From contig NZ_JACHOO010000010.1 of NCBI RefSeq assembly GCF_014199915.1, forward strand, positions 1-64,000: DNA of 64,000 nucleotides, read 5' to 3'. Origin of the DNA: Prosthecomicrobium pneumaticum (GTDB lineage Bacteria > Pseudomonadota > Alphaproteobacteria > Rhizobiales > Kaistiaceae). Shown here one piece after another: positions 1 through 8,038 of the stretch. Position 1 is the first letter of the stretch; every line of letters begins with the position of its first letter. A model generated the notes under the pieces. The model was not told where the DNA came from, made no database searches, and saw nothing but the letters and a program-made list of their open reading frames with translations. Made by a program: the position numbers and the translations under genes.

Positions 1-3
1 GTC

Positions 4-204
4 TCAGCCGTCGTTCTCGGAGGTCAGCCGGTCCGGCGGAATGCCCTCGGCCGGCTCCCGGCGGAGATAGCCGCGCTCGGTCAACCAAGCGCGGAGGATG
101 CGCCGGATCGCCTCGGAGCGCGCCGGCGGGTCGCCCGCGACGCGGTCCCCTCTACCCGCATCAACGTCACACGGATGCAGGTGGGTGGTCAGCCCCTTTT
201 CGGA
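4..204 (-). pseudogene. possible remnant of a small ribbon-helix-helix-like protein
   Basis: An open minus-strand frame ends at a TGA at 4-6. Its last third reads like the C-terminal half of a ribbon-helix-helix family protein (RSEAIRRILRAWLTERGYLR, then a hydrophilic tail). The frame is closed by a stop at 205-207 and has no ATG or GTG start; the region corresponding to the N-terminal strand is not recognisable. It could be a decayed gene or a frameshifted copy. The assignment rests on a short stretch of similarity only. Confidence 0.25.
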
Positions 205-280
205 TCACGTTCCGGGATGGCATCGGTTATGGCGGCGCCCCAAAGCCGGCAATAACTCATTGAAATATATAGAACTATGG

Positions 281-370
281 CGGAGAGGATGGGATTCGAA
301 CCCACGAGGCGGGTTTAAGCCGCCTACTCCCTTAGCAGGGGAGCGCCTTCGACCACTCGGCCACCTCTCC
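281..370 (-). tRNA. tRNA-Ser (anticodon GCT)
   Basis: On the minus strand the 7-bp acceptor stem GGAGAGG pairs with CCTCTCC, with discriminator G at 281 and an encoded CCA at 280-278. The anticodon loop reads CTGCTAA, giving anticodon GCT for AGC/AGU serine codons. The long variable arm (GGAGTAGGCGGCTTAAACCC region) is typical of class II tRNA-Ser, and GTTCGAATC forms the T loop. About 230 bases between this gene and the next one (371-603) show no coding signal. Confidence 0.95.
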
Positions 371-603
371 GTGCCCTCCGCTTAATGGCTGGACCGGCGC
401 TCCGCAAGGGTTTTTGCCACGGCGTCCACGGGCACGTGGAGGCCGTTTCGAGCCGTAGAGGGCGGCGCCGAGGGCGCGGAGGGGACCGGCCCGGCTCGAT
501 CGGGGCGGCAGAGGCCGTGCCGCCCACACCGGTACGCGACCATCCTCGGCCGCCCGGGCCGCGCGGCCGCGACCGTCGGGCGACCGGGAGGGTCTCACGG
601 GTG

Positions 604-1035
604 TCAGGCGCGGTCGCGCGAAAGACCCTTCGCGGCGAGGGCGGCGAGATAGGCCGGCCACAGCGTCGCGTGGTCGCGGCCGAGGCGGGCGAGATAGGAC
701 CAGGTGAAGAGGCCGGTGTCGTGGCCGTCCGAAAAGGTGATCCGCACGGCGTAATTGCCGACCGGGTCGACCGCCCGGATGGTGACCTCGCGCTTTCCCG
801 GCACGGTGCGCTTTTCCGAGGGATTGTGCCCTTGCACCTCGGCCGAGGGGCTCTCGACGCGCAGATACTCCGCGGCGAGCGCGTGCGCGCTGCCGTCCTC
901 GAACCGGACGGTGAGCGTCCTGCGGTCGGCCGAGACGCGCAGCTCGGTCGGCCACGGCTCGGGGCCGGCGAGCGGCGCGTGCTTCGGCAGGGCGCCGGCC
1001 GTGCCGGGGCGGGGAGGGCTCTCGGGGCGTGTCAC
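604..1035 (-). CDS. DUF971 family protein (gamma-butyrobetaine hydroxylase N-terminal-like domain)
   Basis: The 143-residue protein starts at a GTG with AGGGAG upstream. After a Pro-rich N-terminus of about 30 residues it carries one DUF971 domain: an ELRVSADRRTLTVRFEDG strand pair, the EYLRVESPSAEVQGH segment, and the YAVRITFSDGHDTGLFTW signature. In the family this domain is found alone, fused to hydroxylases, or fused to Mrp-type Fe-S ATPases, which suggests a link to Fe-S or metal handling; the biochemical role is not established. It is divergent from moaA (96 bp between starts), and an Mrp gene lies 3 kb away. Confidence 0.85.
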   Translation of the reverse strand: MTRPESPPRPGTAGALPKHAPLAGPEPWPTELRVSADRRTLTVRFEDGSAHALAAEYLRVESPSAEVQGHNPSEKRTVPGKREVTIRAVDPVGNYAVRITFSDGHDTGLFTWSYLARLGRDHATLWPAYLAALAAKGLSRDRA

Positions 1036-1131
1036 GGCGGAATCTCCCTGTCGAATGCGCCTTCGGTCTTTGAGAGGGCGCCGCGATCGATTAGATAGAA
1101 GCGATCCGTCCCGCTGGAAAGGTCGATCGCC

Positions 1132-2163
1132 ATGCTCGACGCCCTGCCCGATCCGAACGGCGCCGCTCCGGCGCTTGTCGACCCGTTCGGGCGGTCGATC
1201 ACCTATCTGCGTGTCTCGGTCACCGACCGCTGTGATTTCCGCTGCGTCTACTGCATGGCGGAAGACATGACCTTCCTGCCGAAGCGCGACCTCCTCTCGC
1301 TCGAGGAGCTCGACCGGCTGTGCTCCGCCTTCGTCGCGCGCGGCGTGCGCAAGCTGCGGCTGACCGGCGGCGAGCCGCTCGTCCGGCGCAACGTCATGAG
1401 TCTGATCCGCTCGCTCGGCCGCCACATCGAGAGCGGTGCGCTCGAGGAGCTGACGCTGACGACCAACGGCTCGCAGCTCGCCCGCTTCGCGCCGGAGCTC
1501 GCGGCGGCGGGCGTGCGCCGGATCAATGTGTCGGTCGACACGCTCGATCCGGACAAGTTCCGCGCCATCACCCGCTGGGGCGAGCTGCCGCGCGTGCTCG
1601 CCGGCATCGACGCGGCGCTCGCGGCCGGCATCCACGTCAAGCTCAACGCCGTGGCGCTGAAGGGCGTCAACGAGGACGAGTTCGACGCGATGATCCGTTT
1701 CGCGCACGGCCGCGGCATGGACCTGACGCTGATCGAGACCATGCCGCTCGGCGAGATCGAGGGCGACCGCACCGAACAATATCTGCCGCTCTCGGCGGTG
1801 CGCGCCGATCTCGCCCGCCGCTTCACGCTCGAGGAGAGCAGCCACCGCACCGGGGGGCCGGCCCGCTATGTCCGCGTCGCCGAGACCGGCGGCCGGCTCG
1901 GCTTCATCACGCCGCTCACCCATAATTTCTGCGAGAGCTGCAACCGGGTCCGCGTCACCTGCACGGGCACCCTCTATATGTGCCTCGGCCAGGAGGATGC
2001 GGCCGATCTGCGGGCGCCGCTGCGCGCCTCCGAGGGCGACGAGGCGCTCCACGCCGCGATCGAGCGGGCGATCGCCCGCAAGCCCAAGGGCCATGATTTC
2101 ATCATCGACCGGACGCACAACCGGCCGGCGGTGTCCCGCCACATGAGCGTCACCGGCGGCTGA
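1132..2163 (+). CDS. moaA: GTP 3',8-cyclase MoaA
   Basis: A radical SAM enzyme that converts GTP to 3',8-cyclo-7,8-dihydro-GTP, the first step of molybdenum cofactor synthesis in the cytoplasm. The 343-residue protein has the N-terminal cluster motif CDFRCVYC (C-x3-C-x2-C), the SAM-binding [10 protein letters not shown] segment, and the C-terminal cluster CESC...C near residues 265-282. It ends in the Gly-Gly tail typical of MoaA. An AAAGG ribosome site precedes the ATG. No Moco riboswitch is visible in the short leader, and moaC, moaD and moaE are not in the window. Confidence 0.97.
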   Translation: MLDALPDPNGAAPALVDPFGRSITYLRVSVTDRCDFRCVYCMAEDMTFLPKRDLLSLEELDRLCSAFVARGVRKLRLTGGEPLVRRNVMSLIRSLGRHIESGALEELTLTTNGSQLARFAPELAAAGVRRINVSVDTLDPDKFRAITRWGELPRVLAGIDAALAAGIHVKLNAVALKGVNEDEFDAMIRFAHGRGMDLTLIETMPLGEIEGDRTEQYLPLSAVRADLARRFTLEESSHRTGGPARYVRVAETGGRLGFITPLTHNFCESCNRVRVTCTGTLYMCLGQEDAADLRAPLRASEGDEALHAAIERAIARKPKGHDFIIDRTHNRPAVSRHMSVTGG

Positions 2164-2269
2164 GGCGGTTGCTTCGCGCCGGCCCGCCGGGCAGAGTGCG
2201 CGCCGCTCCGGTGTGATGCCGGCGCCCGGCCTTCGCGGCGGCCGCGCCCGCCGCACTTTCTCGATCCCG

Positions 2270-3145
2270 ATGTCCCGATCCTCCGACAATCTGCGCGGCA
2301 TCGCCATGATGATGCTGTGCAACCTCCTGTTCCTCGTCAACGACGCACTGATCAAGCTCGTCAGCGCGACGCTGCCGACCGGCCAGATCATCGTGATGCG
2401 CGGCAGCATCGCGCTCGTCGTGATCGCCGGCGTCGTGGTGGCGACCGGCGCGCATCGCCAGATCGGCCTCCTGTTCGACCGGCTCGTCGCCTGGCGGACG
2501 CTCGGCGAGATCGGCGCGACGCTTCTCTATCTCGTCGCCCTCTTCAAGATGCCGCTCGCCAATGTCACGGCGATCAACCAGGTCGTGCCCTTGATGACGA
2601 CCGCCGCCGCGGCGCTGTTCCTGGGCGAGGCGGTCGGCTGGCGCCGCTGGACGGCGATCGGCATCGGCTTCGTCGGCGTGATGGTCATCATCCGGCCGGG
2701 CGCCGCGGGCTTCGACGCCTATGCGCTGCTCGCGCTCGCCTCCATGCTCTTCATAACGGTGCGCGATCTCGTCACGCGCGGCCTTTCGCCGGCGGTGCCA
2801 ACCGTGCTCGTCGTCGCCGCGGCTTCGGTGGGGGTGCTCCTTTCGGGGGCGACGCTCGCCGTCGCCGAGGACTGGGTGGTCCCGGGTCCGCACGAACTGG
2901 CGCTCCTCTTCGTCGCCTCGCTGCTCCTTCTCGGCGGCTACGCGACGGTGATCATCGCGATGCGGGTCGGCGAGATGGCGGTCGTCGCGCCCTTCCGTTA
3001 CGTCGTGATTCTCTACGCGATCGTGGTCGGCTATCTGGTCTTCGGCGACGTGCCGGACCTGCCGACCCTCGCCGGCTCGGCGATCGTCGTCGCGACCGGC
3101 ATCTACACCGTCCATCGCGAGCGTCGGCGGGCGCGTTCCGGGTGA
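2270..3145 (+). CDS. DMT superfamily (EamA) transporter
   Basis: The 291-residue protein has ten predicted membrane segments arranged as two EamA repeats, from NLRGIAMMMLCNLLFLVND to a final hydrophobic helix near the C-terminus. The RGSIALVVIAG and second-repeat APFRYVVILYAIVVGYLVFGD segments are typical of the S-adenosylmethionine-importer and cysteine-exporter-like branch of the drug/metabolite transporter superfamily; the substrate cannot be predicted. The start at 2270 (MSRSSDNLRG) is preferred to the upstream in-frame ATG at 2213, because homologues begin shortly before the first helix. It is followed closely by a sulfotransferase on the same strand. Confidence 0.85.
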   Translation: MSRSSDNLRGIAMMMLCNLLFLVNDALIKLVSATLPTGQIIVMRGSIALVVIAGVVVATGAHRQIGLLFDRLVAWRTLGEIGATLLYLVALFKMPLANVTAINQVVPLMTTAAAALFLGEAVGWRRWTAIGIGFVGVMVIIRPGAAGFDAYALLALASMLFITVRDLVTRGLSPAVPTVLVVAAASVGVLLSGATLAVAEDWVVPGPHELALLFVASLLLLGGYATVIIAMRVGEMAVVAPFRYVVILYAIVVGYLVFGDVPDLPTLAGSAIVVATGIYTVHRERRRARSG

Positions 3146-3192
3146 GGGCGCGCGGTGCCGGCCGGCCTGTCGAGAGCGCGGAGGATGACGCC

Positions 3193-4059
3193 ATGATCGA
3201 ACTCGGACCGACGCGAAAGATCGTCTGGCTCGCCTCCTATCCGCGCTCGGGCAACACCTGGGTGCGGATCTTCCTGCACAATCTGCTCGACCTGATGCGG
3301 GGCGAGGACAAGGGCGGCGCCGACATCAACGACCTGCGCCGCTATTCGGCCTGGGAGGCGAGCCAGACCTTTTTCGGCGGCTTTCTTCCCGACGGCGTCA
3401 ACGACTGGGTCGCCGTGACGCGCGCGCGGCCGCGCGTCCATGCGGACGTCTCGCGCCGCTCGCCGCGGCCGGTCATCCTGAAGACCCATCTCGCGGTGAT
3501 GACGCTGCAGGGCCATTCGACGATCAATCTCGCCGCCACCGCGGGGGCGATCTACATCGTTCGCAATCCGCTCGACGTCGCCGTTTCGCTCGCCGCCCAT
3601 ATCGGCCGGCCGATCGATGCGACGATCGATTTCATGAATGATCCGAAGGCCGTGCTCGGCGCCCATCCGCGCGAGGAGCACCGCGTGTTCGAGCCGATGG
3701 GCACCTGGAGCGACAATGTCGCGAGCTGGACCGAGGGCGAGGCGCCGATCCGTCTGACGCTGCGCTACGAGGACCTGCTCGATGATCCGATCGCCGGCTT
3801 CGGCGCGATCGTCCGCCACATGAAGATCGGCGCGAGCGCGGCGCAGATCGAGAGGGCGGTCGGCTATTCCGCCCTGCCGGGCCTGCAGGCGCAGGAGCGG
3901 GCGAAGGGCTTCGTTCACGGCAGCCCCGCCGCCTCGTCGGCCTTCTTCCGCTCCGGCCGCAAGGAGGCCTGGCGCGAGGCGCTCGATGCGCGGACCGTCG
4001 ACCGGATCGTCGGCGCGCACGAAAGGACGATGAGGCGCTTCGGCTATCTGCCCGGCTGA
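3193..4059 (+). CDS. sulfotransferase family protein, copy 1
   Basis: A 288-residue PAPS-dependent sulfotransferase-like protein. The 5'-phosphosulfate-binding loop is SYPRSGNTW at residues 15-23. The 3'-phosphate-binding stretch is RNPLDVAVSLAAH near residue 123, and a degenerate GRKEAW replaces the GxxGxW motif near the end. GGAGG lies 8 bases before the ATG. The acceptor is unknown; family members sulfate carbohydrates, lipids or small metabolites. A clear paralog lies at 5376, beyond an oppositely oriented Mrp gene. Its 3' end overlaps the 3' end of that gene by 16 bp. Confidence 0.85.
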   Translation: MIELGPTRKIVWLASYPRSGNTWVRIFLHNLLDLMRGEDKGGADINDLRRYSAWEASQTFFGGFLPDGVNDWVAVTRARPRVHADVSRRSPRPVILKTHLAVMTLQGHSTINLAATAGAIYIVRNPLDVAVSLAAHIGRPIDATIDFMNDPKAVLGAHPREEHRVFEPMGTWSDNVASWTEGEAPIRLTLRYEDLLDDPIAGFGAIVRHMKIGASAAQIERAVGYSALPGLQAQERAKGFVHGSPAASSAFFRSGRKEAWREALDARTVDRIVGAHERTMRRFGYLPG

Positions 4060-5243
4060 GCCTCTTCGAAGACGATTCGCGGCGCCGGCTTCGGCCGGGC
4101 GCCGGAGAGCGCGGCGAGCACATTCTTCGCGATCGCCCGGTAGGCGGCGGCGTGCGGGCCGTCCGGATCGGTCGCGACCACCGGGCGGCCGGCATCGGAG
4201 GTCTCGCGAATCGCCATTTCGAGCGGCACCTCGCCGAGAAAGGCGAGGCCGAGCCGCTCCGCCTCCTCGCGCGCCCCGCCATGGCCGAAGATGTCGTAGC
4301 GGCGGCCGGTATCCGGGGCGATGAAATAGCTCATGTTCTCGACGATGCCGAGCACCGGCACGTCCACCCGGCGGAACATGGCGAGGGCGCGGCGCGCGTC
4401 GATCAGCGACAGGTCCTGCGGCGTCGAGACGACGACGGCGCCGGCGAGCGGCACCTGCTGCGCCATGGTGAGCTGCGCGTCGCCGGTACCGGGCGGCATG
4501 TCGACGACGAGGATATCGAGCGGCGCCCAATCGACCTCGCGCAGCATCTGGGTCAGCGCCGACATCACCATCGGGCCGCGCCAGATCATCGCCGTGTTCT
4601 CCTCGACGAGGAAGCCGATCGACATCGCCTTGAGGCCATGGGCCCGCATCGGGATCATGATTCGCCCGTCGGTCGTCTCCGGCCTGCCGGAGAGGCCGAG
4701 CAGGCGCGGCACGGAGGGGCCGTAGACGTCGGCATCGAGCAGGCCGACGGAGAGGCCCTCCGCCTGCAAGGCGAGCGCGAGATTCGCCGCCGTGGTCGAC
4801 TTGCCGACGCCGCCCTTGCCGGAGGCGACCGCGATGATCCGGCCGACGCCCGGAATGCCCGGCCGCGGCGCGCCGGCGGCCGGCCGCTCGGCCGGCTGGG
4901 CCGGGGCGGCGCGGGGCGGGGCGGGGCGCACCGCGGGCGAGGCGGCGGGCGGCGTGGGCCGCGCCGGCGGCACCTCGCCCATCGGATTGCCGCGCCGCTC
5001 GGCGGTCAGCACGACGAGCGCCCCGGTGACGCCCTCGACCGACTTCACCGCGTCCTCGACGCTTCTTCGGAACGCCTCGAGCGCATGGGCGCGTGCCGCA
5101 TCGACGGTGAGCGAAAACATCACCCGGCCGTCGCGCACGATGACGTCCGAGACCATGCCGAGCGAGACGATGTCCGACCGCCCGTCCGGCCCGGCGACCG
5201 AGCGGAGGCGGGCGAGAATGGTTTCGGGGCTCGGCTGCGGCAT
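4044..5243 (-). CDS. mrp: Mrp/NBP35 family Fe-S cluster carrier ATPase (ApbC type)
   Basis: The 399-residue protein has an N-terminal MIP18/DUF59 domain (about residues 1-95), a linker rich in Ala, Pro and Arg, and a ParA-like ATPase domain. The deviant Walker A is SGKGGVGKSTTAANLALAL, and VVDMPPGTGDAQLT follows as the Walker B region. Family members carry 4Fe-4S clusters to apoproteins. The usual C-terminal CPxC cluster ligand pair is replaced by FIAPDTGRR after ENMSY, so the binding site differs from the E. coli or Salmonella form. It is convergent with sulfotransferase copy 1 and divergent from copy 2. Confidence 0.92.
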   Translation of the reverse strand: MPQPSPETILARLRSVAGPDGRSDIVSLGMVSDVIVRDGRVMFSLTVDAARAHALEAFRRSVEDAVKSVEGVTGALVVLTAERRGNPMGEVPPARPTPPAASPAVRPAPPRAAPAQPAERPAAGAPRPGIPGVGRIIAVASGKGGVGKSTTAANLALALQAEGLSVGLLDADVYGPSVPRLLGLSGRPETTDGRIMIPMRAHGLKAMSIGFLVEENTAMIWRGPMVMSALTQMLREVDWAPLDILVVDMPPGTGDAQLTMAQQVPLAGAVVVSTPQDLSLIDARRALAMFRRVDVPVLGIVENMSYFIAPDTGRRYDIFGHGGAREEAERLGLAFLGEVPLEMAIRETSDAGRPVVATDPDGPHAAAYRAIAKNVLAALSGARPKPAPRIVFEEAQPGR

Positions 5244-5375
5244 GGCGATTCTCGTCGTTCGGGCGGTGGATCGGCGGGCGAGAGCGAGGGGCCGGCGAAA
5301 CCGGCTTGCGGTCGCTCTCCTGTTTCGGCGAGGAGTGTCATACCGAAACACGGCTTCTCGAAGGAGCAAAGGCCC

Positions 5376-6254
5376 TTGACCGTCAAGCCCCGCGGCATCG
5401 TCTGGCTCGCATCCTATCCGCGCTCCGGCAACACCTGGACGCGCATCTTCCTCCACAATCTCTTCGAACTGCTGCAGGGCCGCGACAATGGGCCGGCGAG
5501 CATCGACGATCTCGAGCGCTATTCGACCTGGGAATGCTACGCGAAGCACTATCGAAAGGTCATGGGGCCGTTCGGGGCGGCGGGCGATTTCCGCGCGGTC
5601 GCGGCGGCCCGGCCGCGCGTGCAGGCGATGCTCGCCGCGCGGACCCGCGGCCTCGCCTTCGTGAAGACGCATCTGCCGATCGCCCGCATCTACGACCTGC
5701 CGACCATCAACGCGACCGCGACGGCCGGCGCCATCTATCTGGTGCGCAATCCGCTCGACGTCGCGATCTCGCTCGCCTCGCACACAGGGGTCTCGATCGA
5801 CAATGCGATCGGCAAGATGGCGAAGATGGACTTCTCTCTGCACAACCAGACCGAGGCGCTCTCCGACACCGGCGCGGTGCACGAAATCCTGGGTTCCTGG
5901 AGCAACAATGTCGAGAGCTGGACGCGTGAGCGTCCGCCCGAGCTTCTCGTGCTGCGGTACGAGGATCTCAGGGAGCGCCCCGCCGAGAGCTTCGGCGCGA
6001 TGGCGCGGCATGTCGGCCTGCTGCCGCCGTCGGAAATGCTCGACAAGGCGATCGCCTATTCCGGATTCGACCGGCTGAGCACGCAGGAACGGGAGCAGGG
6101 CTTCCGCTATCGCGCCGCCAAGGCCGACGACCGGTTCTTCCGGGTCGGGCGGTCGGGCCAATGGCGGGAGAAGCTCACCGCCGCGCAGGTCGAGCGGATC
6201 GTCGCGGCGCACGGGCCGCTGATGCGGACCTTCGGCTATCTCGAAGGTCTGTGA
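5376..6254 (+). CDS. sulfotransferase family protein, copy 2
   Basis: A 292-residue paralog of the gene at 3193. It has SYPRSGNTW as the PAPS loop, RNPLDVAISLASHTG as the 3'-phosphate site, and an intact C-terminal GRSGQW motif (GxxGxW), which copy 1 lacks. The start is placed at a TTG because the AAGGAG at 5361-5366 is well spaced from it and the N-terminus then aligns with copy 1 (KPRGIVWLASYPR against TRKIVWLASYPR); no in-frame ATG lies between the preceding gene and the motif. Both copies probably act on related acceptors, which cannot be named. Confidence 0.83.
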   Translation: MTVKPRGIVWLASYPRSGNTWTRIFLHNLFELLQGRDNGPASIDDLERYSTWECYAKHYRKVMGPFGAAGDFRAVAAARPRVQAMLAARTRGLAFVKTHLPIARIYDLPTINATATAGAIYLVRNPLDVAISLASHTGVSIDNAIGKMAKMDFSLHNQTEALSDTGAVHEILGSWSNNVESWTRERPPELLVLRYEDLRERPAESFGAMARHVGLLPPSEMLDKAIAYSGFDRLSTQEREQGFRYRAAKADDRFFRVGRSGQWREKLTAAQVERIVAAHGPLMRTFGYLEGL

Positions 6255-6303
6255 GCGGCCGCCGCCGATCGTGGCGCGAGCGGGGCGATGCGAGGGCCGC
6301 TTC

Positions 6304-6326
6304 CTGTTGCATTTCTGTCATAGCGC
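6304..6326 (+). promoter_or_regulatory. PhoB-box-like element upstream of porin 1
   Basis: The element has two 7-base units with a 4-base spacer: CTGTTGC, ATTT, then a perfect CTGTCAT at 6316-6322. This matches the CTGTCAT-N4-CTGTCAT layout of PhoB sites, with the first unit at 4 of 7 bases. All 23 bases from 6304 to 6326 recur exactly at 7786-7808 before porin 2. A -10-like TATTCT follows at 6343. Binding by PhoB is inferred from the motif. Confidence 0.5.
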
Positions 6327-6551
6327 GGAAGGGGGGATCGTCTATTCTGACATGGACGGAATCACTGAGGTGGTTCCTCTCGGTTCGCCGGAGTCATGCC
6401 GATGGGGGATGACGGACGGCGGGCGGATCGAACCGGGGACAGGAACAGACTTCGCAGGCGCGGTGAATGAGGGGGCCTATGGGGGGCCGTTTCACCGGGC
6501 TGAAGAAAGACGAGCCTTTCTCCTGACTCACACCCTCTGGAGATCAGGAAC

Positions 6552-7676
6552 ATGAACATCAAGACCCTTCTCCTCGGCTCTGCGGCGGCCCTGATGGTCG
6601 CCGGCGGCGCCCAGGCTGCGGATCTCACGGTCGCCGAGCCGGTCGACTACGTGAAGGTCTGCGACGCGTTCGGCGCGGGCTACTGGTATGCCCCGGGCAC
6701 CGACACCTGCATCAAGATCGGCGGCTTCGTTCGCTTCAGCGTGAACTTCGGTGACGATGTCGATTCGAACATCGGCAACGACTATCAGTTCCGTACCCGC
6801 TCCTCGCTGCAGGTCACCGCTTCGTCGATGACCGAATACGGTCCGCTGACGGCGTTCATCGACTACCGCGCCGACTCGTACGGTTCGCAGGATGGCTCGA
6901 CCTATCTCGACAGCGGCTGGGTCCAGCTCGGTCCGATCCAGGCCGGTAAGTTCACCTCCGCCTTCGATTTCGGCGGCGGCTACACGGATGATGGCGGCTT
7001 CCGCTCGGACGAGACCACCGACCACGTCGCGCTCACCTATGCGATGAACGGCTTCGGCATCATCCTGTCGGTCGAAGACCCGCAGGATCGCACCGAGGAG
7101 AACACGGTCGTCTCGCTGCCGTTTCCGCCGTATTCGTTCGTGAACATGTCGGGTTCGGAAGAGGACTTCCCGGATCTGGTCGCCGCTCTGACCTATTCGT
7201 CCGGCATCTTCAGTGGCAAGCTCTCCGCCGCCTACACCGATGGCGCCTATGACGGTGATCAGGGCTGGGCCGTTCAGGCCGGTCTTGAGATCGCGATGGA
7301 CAGCTTCTCGGCGGGCGACAAGTTCAAGATCCTCGCTGCCTATGCGGATGGTGCTCCGTCCTTCACCGGTGCGGTGAACACCGGCGTTGTCGGCGGCAAC
7401 TGGTCGGGTGAGAGCTGGAACGTTCTGGCGTCCTACATCCACTTCTGGGCTCCGAACCTGAACTCCTCGATCACCGGTTCGTATGTCGAGTATGACAGCG
7501 CGGTCGCTGATGCGTTCGACGTCGAAGCCTGGAAGGTGGCGTTCGACACGGCCTACAAGCCGGTCAACAACCTGACCCTGCTCGGCGAGGTCGGCTATCA
7601 GGAGATCAACCAGGACGCGGCCGGCGATACGGACGGCTTCTTCGGCCTGATCCGCATCCAGCGCGACTTCCCGTAA
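6552..7676 (+). CDS. outer-membrane porin 1 (Rhizobiales porin family)
   Basis: A 374-residue precursor with a 22-residue signal peptide (cut after AQA, before ADLTVAEP) and a predicted beta-barrel. It shows the family's N-terminal KVCDAFGAGYWYAPGTDTC segment with two cysteines that probably form a disulfide, followed by IKIGGFVRF, and a terminal strand ending IQRDFP. These porins form trimeric general-diffusion channels for small hydrophilic solutes. It is one of three tandem copies. GGAG precedes the ATG. A roughly 225-base leader follows a PhoB-box-like element, and a strong terminator follows the gene. Confidence 0.95.
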   Translation: MNIKTLLLGSAAALMVAGGAQAADLTVAEPVDYVKVCDAFGAGYWYAPGTDTCIKIGGFVRFSVNFGDDVDSNIGNDYQFRTRSSLQVTASSMTEYGPLTAFIDYRADSYGSQDGSTYLDSGWVQLGPIQAGKFTSAFDFGGGYTDDGGFRSDETTDHVALTYAMNGFGIILSVEDPQDRTEENTVVSLPFPPYSFVNMSGSEEDFPDLVAALTYSSGIFSGKLSAAYTDGAYDGDQGWAVQAGLEIAMDSFSAGDKFKILAAYADGAPSFTGAVNTGVVGGNWSGESWNVLASYIHFWAPNLNSSITGSYVEYDSAVADAFDVEAWKVAFDTAYKPVNNLTLLGEVGYQEINQDAAGDTDGFFGLIRIQRDFP

Positions 7677-7699
7677 TCCGGGATCTCTCGGTTGCAAGG

Positions 7700-7729
7700 A
7701 ACCCGGCGGAGCGATCCGCCGGGTTTTTT
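7700..7729 (+). terminator. intrinsic terminator of porin 1
   Basis: An 11-bp perfect stem (AACCCGGCGGA paired with TCCGCCGGGTT) around loop GCGA, followed by a run of T. The same stem and loop are repeated exactly after porin 2. Confidence 0.92.
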
Positions 7730-7785
7730 CGTTTGTGCGCCGGCTTGGTGGCCTTCCCCTTACGCCCGCGTCGCATCGCTCCGCT

Positions 7786-7808
7786 CTGTTGCATTTCTGT
7801 CATAGCGC
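7786..7808 (+). promoter_or_regulatory. PhoB-box-like element upstream of porin 2
   Basis: An exact 23-base copy of the element at 6304-6326, with the perfect CTGTCAT unit at 7798-7804. A -10-like TATTAT starts at 7825, the same distance (30 bases after TTGCAT) as before porin 1. The conserved spacing supports a shared promoter architecture. Confidence 0.5.
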
Positions 7809-8038
7809 CGTGAGCGGCTGTGGCTATTATGTCCTCACGGAATCGCGATCGTGCTTCCGGTTCGTTTGCCGGGCTACCCAGGGGTGGGGGCCATCTCAGG
7901 TGGACGGAACGAAACGGGGATGGGGACGGACTTCAGCTTAGCCCTCCGGACAGGGGCGGTTCACGAAAGTGAGCCGGTTCGGAAAGGGCGGGGGAAGAAA
8001 GAACCTTTCTCCTGGCTCAACCTTCTGGAGGTCAGGAT

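Noticed and set aside
604-2409. 601-residue minus-strand open frame spanning the DUF971 gene and running antisense through moaA
   Set aside because: Only the last 143 residues look like a protein. The part opposite moaA is an Arg/Ala/Asp-rich shadow caused by high GC.
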